A stretch of DNA of 64,000 nucleotides from Amycolatopsis vancoresmycina (lineage in GTDB: Bacteria; Actinomycetota; Actinomycetes; Mycobacteriales; Pseudonocardiaceae). The notes under the pieces were generated by a model that was not told the origin of the DNA, searched no databases, and saw nothing but the letters and a program-made list of their open reading frames with translations. The position numbers and the translations under genes are program-made. The stretch covers positions 1-64,000 of the forward strand of contig NZ_JNYY01000026.1 in assembly GCF_000716785.1 (NCBI RefSeq). Reading direction: 5' to 3'. Within the stretch, counting starts at the first letter, position 1. Every line of letters starts with the position of its first letter. Positions 23,297 to 31,332 of this stretch are shown in pieces.

Positions 23297-24979
23297 TCAC
23301 TCCTTCCGCGGCGGGAAAATCCTGCCGCGGCCCAATGTACGCATCGGTAACATGCGGCACAACAGTGCGACGCACAGCAACGTCAGCGCTACTCCGTTCG
23401 CCAGCAACACCGGCGTCCACGGCACGGCTTTCACCGCCGGCACACCCGGGGTCCGGTACAGCGTCAGCCATTCACCCGACCACACCGGCGTCGCGTCGGC
23501 GAGCAACCTCGGGTCGACGTCGCCGGGAGTGCCGTGCTCGACGAGGATCCAGCCGATGCCGGCGGCGGTGAGCTCCCGCGCGGACGTCGCGGCGCGGACG
23601 TCGCCGATCCGCGGGTCCTCCCCGGCGATGCGTTCGGTGCCGACCTGCAGGGTGTCGTCCATCAGCACCGGACCCGGCAGCACCCGCGGCGCCGGGTCGA
23701 GCTGGGTGCGGTCGTCGTTCCAGGCGAACCCGCGGAACGCCGAGAGCGGCAGGGCCAGCACGTCGCCGGGCCGGTCACCGAGCTTTTCGGACACGGCCTG
23801 CCAGTCGCCGGGGTACTGCGCGGTGCCGAGCCGTCCCCAGCCGCCCCAGGCCAGGTCCGGCATGGTGACGAGCGGGAAGACGGCCACCGCCGTCACCAGT
23901 GCGGCGCGTCCCCGCGCGGTTTTCAGGTGCGTGGCGGCGGTTTCCACGGCCAGCGCGAGACCGAGAGCGAGCGGCAGCGCCCACCACGCGACCCATTTCT
24001 GGGCGTCCCGCAGCAATCCGGCGCCGGGCACGTGCCGCGTCGCGGCGGTGAGCAGCGCGTCGCCGCCCGGGAGCGTCGCCAGCGACGCCAGCAGCACGCC
24101 CAGGAGGCCCAGGAGGAACAGGGAACGGGCCGGTGCCGCGCCCCACCGCTTGGCGAGCGGCCACAGCCCGGCGACCGCGACGGCGGCGACGACGAGCGTC
24201 AGCACCGGGACCAGCGGCATGGCCCGGCTGCCGGGCACGGTTTCGGCGTTCCAGATGCCGCCGAGGCCGAGCACGCTGAGCAGCGCGGGCCCCCAGCTTT
24301 CGGCGCGGGCGCTGAACGCCGTGACGCCGCCGGGGTCGGAGAACGTGCCGCCGGTGTTGAGGAACGTCGGCACCAGCCACGGCAGGTTGAGCGCGACGGC
24401 GATGGGGAGGGTCTGCCAGAGCCGGCGGGACCCGGCGGTCACGACCATGACGGCGGCGGCGAGCACCCCGCCCGGTGGCGTCAGCACCGCCGGAGCGCTC
24501 GTGATGATGAGCCTGAGCAGGGAATCCGGTTCGTGCCTGCGCGCGGCGAGCCCGGCGGCGGCGATCCAGGGCAGGCACGCGTACGTCAGCAACAGCGGCC
24601 AGTGTCCGATGAAGAGCCGTTCGGCCACGTACGGCGTCCAGGCGTAGGCGGTCGCGGCGACGAGCCGGGTTCCGGTGTGCTCGGTGGGGACGAGCCGCCC
24701 GGCACCGAGGGCGGCACCGAAGACGGCCAGGAGCAACACGATTTTCTGGACGACGTCACCGGGCAGCACGGTGGTGGCGAGCGCGACGGCGGCGTCGGCG
24801 GGCACGGACCGCGGGAGCGTGCTCCCCGCCCCGAAGGCGTCCGGCACGAAGTACTGGCGTGGCGCGAAGACCATGTCGTAGCTCAGGACGAACCCGCGGC
24901 CGAGCAGGGGCGAGCAGACGGCGAAGGCCAGCAACGCCGACAGCACGAGGAGGGCCGGCCGTCTGCCCGGTGCGTCCAC
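23297..24979 (-). CDS. Polytopic membrane protein of the Rv0226c type
   Basis: A 560-residue protein with roughly 11-12 hydrophobic segments and one larger extracytoplasmic domain near the C-terminus (about residues 400-520). The first loop (SYDMVFAPRQYFVPDAFG) contains a membrane-proximal Asp, as in GT-C glycosyltransferases, but no diagnostic signature is visible. By cluster position (GT4, methyltransferase, DUF3068, DUF2613, AftD) it corresponds to mycobacterial Rv0226c, an essential membrane protein of unproven function. The GTG at 24979 has AAGGAAGGG just upstream. It is divergent from the flippase gene and heads the membrane protein-DUF2613-acyltransferase operon. Confidence 0.78.
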   Translation of the reverse strand: MDAPGRRPALLVLSALLAFAVCSPLLGRGFVLSYDMVFAPRQYFVPDAFGAGSTLPRSVPADAAVALATTVLPGDVVQKIVLLLAVFGAALGAGRLVPTEHTGTRLVAATAYAWTPYVAERLFIGHWPLLLTYACLPWIAAAGLAARRHEPDSLLRLIITSAPAVLTPPGGVLAAAVMVVTAGSRRLWQTLPIAVALNLPWLVPTFLNTGGTFSDPGGVTAFSARAESWGPALLSVLGLGGIWNAETVPGSRAMPLVPVLTLVVAAVAVAGLWPLAKRWGAAPARSLFLLGLLGVLLASLATLPGGDALLTAATRHVPGAGLLRDAQKWVAWWALPLALGLALAVETAATHLKTARGRAALVTAVAVFPLVTMPDLAWGGWGRLGTAQYPGDWQAVSEKLGDRPGDVLALPLSAFRGFAWNDDRTQLDPAPRVLPGPVLMDDTLQVGTERIAGEDPRIGDVRAATSARELTAAGIGWILVEHGTPGDVDPRLLADATPVWSGEWLTLYRTPGVPAVKAVPWTPVLLANGVALTLLCVALLCRMLPMRTLGRGRIFPPRKE

Positions 24980-25021
24980 GGCCCTTCCTTTCCGTTGCCG
25001 GCGCGGTTAGGGTCCCCAGGT

Positions 25022-25039
25022 CATTACCCGCCGGTAATG
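25022..25039. promoter_or_regulatory. TTACC-N4-GGTA palindrome before the flippase
   Basis: Perfect inverted repeat CATTACC-CGCC-GGTAATG in the 71-bp divergent region between the Rv0226c-like gene and the flippase. It shares arms and spacing with 18904-18919. It lies directly before the GGGAG ribosome site of the TTG start at 25051. Confidence 0.7.
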
Positions 25040-25050
25040 GGAGCCCGCCG

Positions 25051-26250
25051 TTGAGCGTAGACACCGAAGTCCCGGCCCGGACCGGCAACCGGGTCGCGGC
25101 GATCCTCGTCTCGCTCGCGCTCGCGGGCAACAACGCGGCGAGCTACGTGCTGAGCCTGGCGGCGGCGCGGATCCTCGCGCCGGGCGCGTTCGGGGAGCTG
25201 AGCTCGCTGCTGGCGGTGCTGGTGGTCGGCGTCGTGCCGGCGATGGGCCTGCAGACGGTGGTGGCGCTGCGGGTGGCGCGCTCGCCGTCGCTCGCGCCGG
25301 GTTCGGTGTTCGCGCTCGGCCTGGTGACGAGCGCGATCGTCGCGACGGCGGCGCTGACGCTGAGCCCGTTGCTCGTGCTGTTGCTGCACCTGGGCTCGCT
25401 GACCCCGGCCCTGCTGGTGACGGCGGCGCTCGGGCCGTTGACGCTGCTGGGGGTGTTCCACGGGCTGCTGCAGGGCAGTCACCGGTTCGCGGTGCTGGCC
25501 GGCCTGATCGCCCTGGAGGGCGTGGGCAAGGTCGGCGGTTCCCTGGCCGGGCTGGTGGTCGCGGGATCGCCCACCGGAGCGCTGGCGGGGGCGGCGATCG
25601 GTTCGCTGGCGGTGGTCGTGGCGGGCTGGCAGGTCTGCGGCCGCCCGCGTCCCCGCTGGGCCGACCGCCACGGCGGCGAGGTCCTGCACACGGCACAGGC
25701 GATGCTGGCGCTGGTGCTGCTGGTGAACCTGGACCTGGTGCTGGCGCGCCACACGCTGCCGTCGGCTTCGGCCGGGGAATACGCGCTCGGGGCGATCGTC
25801 ACGAAGATCGCGTACTGGCTGCCGCAGGCGGTGGGGGTGCTGGTCCTGCCGCGGTTCGCGGTGTCCGACCGCCGCCGCCGGGTGCTGCCGGTGGCGCTGC
25901 TGGTGTGCGGCGGCCTGGACGCGGTGGTGCTGCTGGTTTCGCTGGTGCTCGGTCCTTCGCTGCTGGCGTTGATCGGCGGGGCGCGGTACGCGGGCAGCAC
26001 GATGCCGGTGTGGCCGTTCGCGCTGGCGGGCTCGATGCTGGCGCTGGTGCAGATCCTGCTGTACGCCCGCCTGGCGGACGGCGACCGCCGCGTGACGGCG
26101 TTGATGTGGTCGGCGGTCGTGGTGGAGGCCGTGCTGATCACGACGTGGCTGCACGGCTCGGCAACGCAGGTGGTGACGGCGGCGGCGTGCTGCGCCGGCG
26201 CCCTGGCCGCGGCCGGCGCATTCCTGGAGTTCCGGCCCCGCCGGGCCTGA
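25051..26250 (+). CDS. Wzx/MATE-like oligosaccharide flippase
   Basis: A 399-residue integral membrane protein with about 12 hydrophobic segments and few charged loops. The pattern LAGNNAASYVLSLAAARILAPGAFGELSSL at the N-terminus is characteristic of polysaccharide-biosynthesis (Wzx/RfbX) exporters of the MOP superfamily, which flip lipid-linked glycans across the cytoplasmic membrane. Two more halves of helices end in basic RPRRA. Lying beside GT4 and AftD, it may carry the substrate of this cluster. The TTG start has GGGAG 7 bp upstream. The stop codon overlaps the first bases of a dispersed 42-bp repeat. Confidence 0.85.
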   Translation: MSVDTEVPARTGNRVAAILVSLALAGNNAASYVLSLAAARILAPGAFGELSSLLAVLVVGVVPAMGLQTVVALRVARSPSLAPGSVFALGLVTSAIVATAALTLSPLLVLLLHLGSLTPALLVTAALGPLTLLGVFHGLLQGSHRFAVLAGLIALEGVGKVGGSLAGLVVAGSPTGALAGAAIGSLAVVVAGWQVCGRPRPRWADRHGGEVLHTAQAMLALVLLVNLDLVLARHTLPSASAGEYALGAIVTKIAYWLPQAVGVLVLPRFAVSDRRRRVLPVALLVCGGLDAVVLLVSLVLGPSLLALIGGARYAGSTMPVWPFALAGSMLALVQILLYARLADGDRRVTALMWSAVVVEAVLITTWLHGSATQVVTAAACCAGALAAAGAFLEFRPRRA

Positions 26251-26289
26251 GCAGCCCCCGTTTTCCACGCTACCGGAGGGCACCGACAG
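26248..26289. repeat. Dispersed 42-bp repeat, copy 1
   Basis: It begins at the flippase stop codon and reads TGAGCAGCCCCCG, then TTTTCCACGCTACCGGAGGG, then CACCGACAG. It is identical at 39 of 42 positions to 37631-37672. Both copies lie immediately downstream of a plus-strand gene in the same orientation, so the element could act in 3' ends or be the footprint of a small mobile element. Confidence 0.75.
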
Positions 26290-26322
26290 TTCCGCGCGCT
26301 CCGGACGCCCGGGACCAGCGCC

Positions 26323-26464
26323 GCAACTCGCGTGATCAGAACCGCAACCGGCGTGATCCAAGCCGGAACTCGCGTGATTGAAGGCGGAACTCGCGAGTTC
26401 CGGCTTGGATCACGCGAGTTCCGCGCCCGATCACGCGAGTTCCGTCTCCGATCACGGGGGTTGC
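26323..26464. repeat. Symmetric array of six 21-bp units around a 16-bp palindrome
   Basis: Three direct 21-bp units (26323-26343, 26344-26364, 26365-26385), consensus GGAACTCGCGTGATC followed by six variable bases, lead into the perfect palindrome GGAACTCGCGAGTTCC (26386-26401). Three inverted units follow (26402-26422, 26423-26443, 26444-26464). It lies between the convergent flippase and aftD genes and could fold into one long imperfect hairpin. The rest of the 26290-26494 gap shows nothing else. Confidence 0.85.
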
Positions 26465-26494
26465 GGGTTCCTGAGCGGGGTAGGTGAGCCGGGG

Positions 26495-29400
26495 TCAGGG
26501 GGTGGGGTCGGTGGGGTTTCGGGTGCGGGTGAACCAGTCCACGCACGTGGCCGCCAGTGCTGCTGCGGCCAGGAGCAGTGCGGCCTGGGTGACCGGGCCG
26601 TACGCCCACTCCTGGCCGTGGCCGAGGATCCGGCCCGTCACCGACACCCCCGCCGCCAGGACCATGCCGCCGAACGCCGCGTACCTCGGTGCGCGCTCCG
26701 AGAACTGGCGGGCCAGCAGGCACGCGATCAGCAGCACCACCGGCAGCATCCCGCCCAGCGCCACCAGCAAGCCGATCAGCACCACCGGGGTCCAGGACCC
26801 GCCCGGCGAGACCGTGAACCGGCGACGGCGGCGGACCGGCCAGACCACGCCCACCAGCAGCACCAGCACCGCGATCGCGCCGATCAGCAGGCTCAGGCGG
26901 TAGTGCGCGTCCGGGGTGAACGTCAGCGACACCACGCCGCCCGGCCCCGCCGGGACGATCCACGCCTGCTGCCAGCCGTCCACGCGGGTGCGCGTCAGCT
27001 GCTTGCCGTCCAAAGTGGCCACCCAGCCCGCGTTCGCGTTCTCCGGGACCGCCAGCACCGCTTCCGCGCCCGGCGCCACCGTCACCGACCGCGCCGTCGC
27101 GGCCCACTCGCCCACCTGCACCGCGCGGTGCACCGGCGGCGTCGCCGCGGCGTGCACCGGGCGCAGCCACAGGTCCTGGACCACGAACGACTCCGATCGG
27201 TCCGTCCGCAGCTCGTGGCCGCCGGCCGGCAATGCGACGCCGCCCTCGGAGTCCCGGCACATCCGCAGCTCCAGCGGCCGGTGCGCGGTGATGTCGGACA
27301 GCGTCCCCTGCACCGACGTCCGGTAGTCGAGCCCGTCCAGGTGGACGTTCGGGCCCGACCCGCACGGCACCGTGAACGTCGGGTCCGGGCCCGGCAGCAG
27401 ATCGGGACCGCCGGACAGCGTGAGGCTCCCGATGCCCACCACGGCCCGGGCCGTGGGGTCGTCGTCGTCGCCCGGCAGCACGATCTGCAGCTGGTCGGTT
27501 TCGAGGGGCTCGAACGACGCCGACCCGCCCGCGTCGAGCTGCACCGTCCGCGTCTCCGACCGGCCGGCCAGCTGCACCTGCCGCGGTGCCCGGGCGCCAC
27601 TCGCCGGCGAAACCTCGATGTGCAGCCCGGAAATCCGCTTCGGCGACGACCAGCCGAGCGTCAGGGCCGGCCGCAGGTCCGTGACGTCGGGACGCCACGT
27701 CGTGCCCGCGTCGCCGTCCACCGCCGCGAGACCGCCGGCCGCCGGGTCGCCGCCGAGCTGGGACGTCGACGACACCGTGACGCCCGGCAGCGTCACCGGG
27801 TTCTTGCCGCCGCCCGCCGGCAGCACCGAGCCGCCGACGACGTACGTCTCTTCGGCCGGGGTGCTGAACAGGCGCCGGACGCCGTCGGGTTCCTCGCCGT
27901 CGCGGGCGGCCGCGGCGTCGCACCGCACGGCGCCGCTCACCGGCAGGCACGCGTACCGCGGCTGCGCGCCGCGCGTGAACGCGAACCCGGGCGCCGGTCC
28001 GGCGGGCAGGTCGGCCGGCACCTCCAGGGCCCGCTGCGGCTCGGTGCCCGGGATCTTCAGCTCGGCGATGCCGAAGTTCCCGTCCTGCCGGCCCACCACC
28101 AGCGACAGCAGGGTGATCCGCACCTTGCGGGTGACGCCGCCGGCCACCGGGTACTCGTGCGGCCCGGCGCCGCGGATCACCTGCTGGTCGACCGAGCCGT
28201 TGTCGGTCGTGATCCGGATCCGGGTGGCGGGCCAGCCGACCCGGATGTCGTCCACCAGCTGCAGGTTCACCGAGTTCACCAGCCGCGGGGTGTCCAGTTC
28301 CACCTCGAGCCACTGGCCGATCGGCCCGGTGAACGCCGAGGACTGCCACGCCGTGCGCGGATCGCCGTCGATCGCGGCGAACGGCTGGTGCGAGGGATCG
28401 GACCCGCCGAAGGCGTCGGCGAACGACGCCGCCGTCGACGCCGTCACCGAGCGGATGCCCCGGTAGGCGGCCACCGTCTGGTGCTCCTGACCCGGGAACG
28501 GCAGCAGGTCGCCCGCCGCGCGCTGCTGGCGGTAGGCCTCGCCGGCGGTCAGCGTCTGGCTGAGGTTGTCGCGGACACCGCCGACGTTCCGCTCGGCGCG
28601 CCGCAGGCCGTCGGTCACCAGGCGCGGGCCGTCGGGCACCCCGCCGTCGCCGGTGAGCACGGTGGGGGTCGCCGGGTCGAGCTGGCCCGAGCCGATCAGC
28701 GGCAGCAGGTTCTCCGGGCCGCCGCTCACCGTCGGGACGTCCGTGGTGGACGTCGCCGTGACGAGCGGCACCGGTTTGTCCACTTCGTACACTTCGAGTG
28801 GCCCGAACTGCGCCGCCTTCGTGATCCCCGGCGAACCGGCCAGCCCGGCGCGCAAGGTCGCGATGGGCGGCGCAGCGGTCCGCTCGCGGTCGATGTCGTT
28901 GCGCAGCAGCAGGAACCGGTAGCCGGAGCGGGCGAGCAGGGCGGCGAGCCCGGGATCGCCGCGGCCGTCGGCGAGGGCGGCGTCCACCGAGTCCATCAGC
29001 CGCGTGTTCCCTTCGGACCCCAGCGGCACCTGGTTGCGGACCGCCCACGGGCTCCGCGCGATCGCCTGCGCCGGCTCGTCGACCGTGCGGCCCCAGTCGT
29101 ATTCGCCGAACCCGGTGGCCGGCAGCAGCAGCGTCCGCGCGTTCGGGTCGGCCTTGGCGACGTAGCCCATCGCGTCGTACCAGTAGCCGGGCACCGCGTC
29201 CCAGCCCGGGCCGGACCGCAGGTTCAGCAGCCACGCCGGTGCGGCCATCACCAGCACCAGCAGCAGGCCCAGCGCGGGCCGCAGGAACCGGCGCGCGGAC
29301 TTCACCCCGGCCGGCGCGGAAATCCCGTGCACGAACGCCAGCACCAGCGGCAGCCGCAGCACCGGCTCGAACTTGTGCACGTTGCGCAGCGGGGCGAGCG

Positions 29401-30502
29401 GCCCGTCGAGCAGGTGCCGGACCTGCTCGGCCAGCGGGCTGTCGAGCGTGCCGACGTACCCGATGGTCAGCAGCGTGAGCCCGGTGAGCACGCCCAGCAC
29501 GAGGAACCGGCGTTCCGGCAGGCCGCGCCGGGTCAGCCCGAGCAGCCCGACGCCGGCGACGAGCCCGGTGGCGAGCATCAGCACCGGGTTGTCGATCAGC
29601 GACCAGCCGCCGGGCCACCACGGCGTGCCCTGCACGACGTAGGCGACCCACTGGTTCGTCCCGCGCAGCACCTCGAACAGCGACATCGGCGCGGTCGTGT
29701 TCGTCGCGGACTCGATGTAGTCCAGGAACGGCAGGCTGTACTCGCCGAGCAGCAGCAGCGGCAGGATCCACCACAGCGTCGCGCCGATGACGAAGACGAA
29801 CCACCACAGCACGAGCTCGACGTGCGCCCGCGTCCAGCGACGGGTCAGCAGCCACAGTCCCGGCAGGACGAGCGCCATCACGACCATCGCGCCGTTGACC
29901 CCGCCCATGCCCAGCACGGCCAGCGCGGACAGCCCGGCGGCCCGCCGCGGCGAGCCGGTCGTCCCGGCCCGGACCAGCGGCACCAGCACCCACGGCAGCA
30001 GCACCGCGGGCAGCATTTCCGCGGACAGCCCGCCGATTTCGGTCAGCATGCGCGGTGCGAGCGCGTAGCCCAGGGCGCCGATCAGGCGGGTGCGCTCGGT
30101 GCCGATCTTCATCGCCCGCGCGAGCAGCAGCGCGCCGCCGAACGCGGCGGACAGCAGGATCGCGCCCCACAGCCGTTGCGCGATCCACGCGGGCACGCCG
30201 ACGGCCTGGCACAGGGCGAAGAACGGGCCCATCGGGAACAGGTAGCCGTACGCCTGGTTCTGCAGCTCCCCCGCGGTGGCCTGCGGGTTCCACAGGTGCA
30301 GCGCGCGGCCGAGGAAGGCGAGCGGGTCGACGGCGAGGTCGAGCTTGGTGTCGAACGTCGTCTTCCCCGGCATCTGCAGGAACGACAACGTGGTCAGCGC
30401 CAGCACGATCCACGTGCTGGGCCGGCGCAGGAACGCACCCTTCCGCGCGCGCCCGGAAGGCGGGGCGTCGTCCCGGGTTCGTTCGCGGGTGCCGGTTACC
30501 AT
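26495..30502 (-). CDS. aftD: Alpha-(1->3)-arabinofuranosyltransferase AftD
   Basis: A 1335-residue GT-C enzyme that adds arabinofuranose from decaprenyl-phosphoarabinose to arabinan of arabinogalactan or lipoarabinomannan on the outer face of the membrane. The N-terminal ~670 residues are polytopic (DUF3367), with the loop TKLDLAVDPLAFLGRALHLW carrying the probable catalytic Asp. Then come discoidin/CBM-like modules (AAIDGDPRTAWQS and AVDGDAGTTWRP segments) and C-terminal membrane helices. Mycobacterial AftD is about 1400 residues with the same layout. The ATG at 30502 is preferred over one at 30535 because TAGTAT, read on the minus strand at 30515-30510, ends 7 bp before it. Confidence 0.92.
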   Translation of the reverse strand: MVTGTRERTRDDAPPSGRARKGAFLRRPSTWIVLALTTLSFLQMPGKTTFDTKLDLAVDPLAFLGRALHLWNPQATAGELQNQAYGYLFPMGPFFALCQAVGVPAWIAQRLWGAILLSAAFGGALLLARAMKIGTERTRLIGALGYALAPRMLTEIGGLSAEMLPAVLLPWVLVPLVRAGTTGSPRRAAGLSALAVLGMGGVNGAMVVMALVLPGLWLLTRRWTRAHVELVLWWFVFVIGATLWWILPLLLLGEYSLPFLDYIESATNTTAPMSLFEVLRGTNQWVAYVVQGTPWWPGGWSLIDNPVLMLATGLVAGVGLLGLTRRGLPERRFLVLGVLTGLTLLTIGYVGTLDSPLAEQVRHLLDGPLAPLRNVHKFEPVLRLPLVLAFVHGISAPAGVKSARRFLRPALGLLLVLVMAAPAWLLNLRSGPGWDAVPGYWYDAMGYVAKADPNARTLLLPATGFGEYDWGRTVDEPAQAIARSPWAVRNQVPLGSEGNTRLMDSVDAALADGRGDPGLAALLARSGYRFLLLRNDIDRERTAAPPIATLRAGLAGSPGITKAAQFGPLEVYEVDKPVPLVTATSTTDVPTVSGGPENLLPLIGSGQLDPATPTVLTGDGGVPDGPRLVTDGLRRAERNVGGVRDNLSQTLTAGEAYRQQRAAGDLLPFPGQEHQTVAAYRGIRSVTASTAASFADAFGGSDPSHQPFAAIDGDPRTAWQSSAFTGPIGQWLEVELDTPRLVNSVNLQLVDDIRVGWPATRIRITTDNGSVDQQVIRGAGPHEYPVAGGVTRKVRITLLSLVVGRQDGNFGIAELKIPGTEPQRALEVPADLPAGPAPGFAFTRGAQPRYACLPVSGAVRCDAAAARDGEEPDGVRRLFSTPAEETYVVGGSVLPAGGGKNPVTLPGVTVSSTSQLGGDPAAGGLAAVDGDAGTTWRPDVTDLRPALTLGWSSPKRISGLHIEVSPASGARAPRQVQLAGRSETRTVQLDAGGSASFEPLETDQLQIVLPGDDDDPTARAVVGIGSLTLSGGPDLLPGPDPTFTVPCGSGPNVHLDGLDYRTSVQGTLSDITAHRPLELRMCRDSEGGVALPAGGHELRTDRSESFVVQDLWLRPVHAAATPPVHRAVQVGEWAATARSVTVAPGAEAVLAVPENANAGWVATLDGKQLTRTRVDGWQQAWIVPAGPGGVVSLTFTPDAHYRLSLLIGAIAVLVLLVGVVWPVRRRRRFTVSPGGSWTPVVLIGLLVALGGMLPVVLLIACLLARQFSERAPRYAAFGGMVLAAGVSVTGRILGHGQEWAYGPVTQAALLLAAAALAATCVDWFTRTRNPTDPTP

Positions 30503-30515
30503 CCGGTAGATACTA
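30496..30515. promoter_or_regulatory. Back-to-back promoter and TTACC-N4-GGTA site at aftD
   Basis: TTACC-ATCC-GGTA (30496-30508) straddles the predicted aftD transcription start. The minus-strand -10 TAGTAT (30515-30510) overlaps a plus-strand -10-like GATACT (30509-30514) that could serve the divergent methyltransferase. The palindrome shares its core and spacing with 18904-18919 and 25022-25039. Confidence 0.55.
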
Positions 30516-30535
30516 GGCCGAAACCTGGCTACCAT

Positions 30536-31270
30536 GTGCCGACGATTTCCTGGACTTCAGGCAGGTGTGCCATCACGTTCGAAGACGCCTGGGCCTTGGC
30601 CGAGCCGGTCAAGGGCTGGATGACGCGCGCGCAGGGCGAAGCGCTGTGGAACGCCGCGTGCCGCTTGGAGAAGGGCGACGTCGTCCTGGAAATCGGCAGC
30701 CACCAGGGCAGATCCACGATCGTCCTCGGCTCGGCGGCCCGCACGGTGGGCGCCACGGTGATCGCCGTCGACCCGTTCGTCGACGGCAGGCTGTTCGGCG
30801 GATCGCCGACGCGGCAGCTGTTCGAGCGCAACATCCGGCGGGCCGGGCTGGACGACATCGTCGAGCTCGTCGCCGGTTACAGCACGGAACTGCGTCCTGA
30901 CTGGAACCGGCCCCTACAACTGCTTTACATCGACGGCAAGCACGACTACTGGACCTACACCGACGACCTGCGGTGGTCGGCGCACCTGCCGCCGGGCGCG
31001 GAAATCCTGGTCCACGACTGCTTCTCGTCGATCGGCGTCACCCTCGGCACGATCGCGAAGGTCCTCTTCGGACGCCGGTACACCTATGTGGACCGGGCGA
31101 CGTCGCTGGCGCGGTTCCGCCTGGCCCCGCCGTCGCCCCGCGACCGCCTGCGCGTGCTGGCGCAGCTGCCGTGGTTCCTCCGCAACGTCGTGATCAAAGT
31201 GCTGCTGCGCCTGCGATTGCGCCCGGTGGCCCGCCTCCTCGGCCACGACAGCCCCTACGACCCGTACTGA
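30536..31270 (+). CDS. Class I SAM methyltransferase (Methyltransf_24 type)
   Basis: About 244 residues with motif I VVLEIGSHQGRSTIVLGSAA, VIAVDPFVDGRLFGG (ribose-binding Asp), LLYIDGKHDYWTYTDDLRWS and AEILVHDCFSS. This is the Methyltransf_24/cephalosporin-hydroxylase-like group often found in glycan clusters. The C-terminus is basic with an amphipathic stretch (LRVLAQLPWFLRNVVIKVLL) that may touch the membrane. The GTG at 30536 is the only conventional start upstream of the domain, but it has no ribosome site, so the exact start is uncertain. It is divergent from aftD and is the last gene of the envelope cluster. Confidence 0.75.
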   Translation: MPTISWTSGRCAITFEDAWALAEPVKGWMTRAQGEALWNAACRLEKGDVVLEIGSHQGRSTIVLGSAARTVGATVIAVDPFVDGRLFGGSPTRQLFERNIRRAGLDDIVELVAGYSTELRPDWNRPLQLLYIDGKHDYWTYTDDLRWSAHLPPGAEILVHDCFSSIGVTLGTIAKVLFGRRYTYVDRATSLARFRLAPPSPRDRLRVLAQLPWFLRNVVIKVLLRLRLRPVARLLGHDSPYDPY

Positions 31271-31282
31271 CCCCTCCCGCAA

Positions 31283-31332
31283 CCGTCGTGAGTGGAAAGG
31301 AGGGTTAGAACCCTACTTACCACTCACGACGG
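31283..31332. repeat. GTGAGTG-family intergenic hairpin, copy 2
   Basis: Perfect outer arms CCGTCGTGAGTGG (31283-31295) and CCACTCACGACGG (31320-31332) enclose an inner stem AGGGTT-AG-AACCCT (31301-31314). The right half overlaps the 3' end of the minus-strand membrane-protein gene and encodes its last residues (VVSGK). It lies between convergent genes and may terminate both. Confidence 0.8.

Noticed and set aside
20812..23354. GTACGCAcCGGTAAC (GT4 leader) and GTACGCAtCGGTAAC (near 23336) as a shared regulatory motif
   Set aside because: The second copy lies inside the 3' coding end of the Rv0226c-like gene, so similarity is probably chance; too short to support a claim.
22053..23471. Longer frame of the acyltransferase up to 23471
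   Set aside because: The extension overlaps the DUF2613 gene in another frame; the coding signal and coupling geometry support the GTG at 23105.
26323..26464. CRISPR array
   Set aside because: Units are contiguous with no unique spacers and the second half is inverted; no cas genes are present.
26495..30535. Start of aftD at the ATG at 30535
   Set aside because: It lies upstream of the strongest -10 box; the ATG at 30502 fits leaderless spacing. Retained as an alternative.
30572..30574. ATC as a rare start for the methyltransferase
   Set aside because: It follows CAGGCAGG at a good distance, but non-canonical starts need experimental proof; the GTG at 30536 is reported instead.
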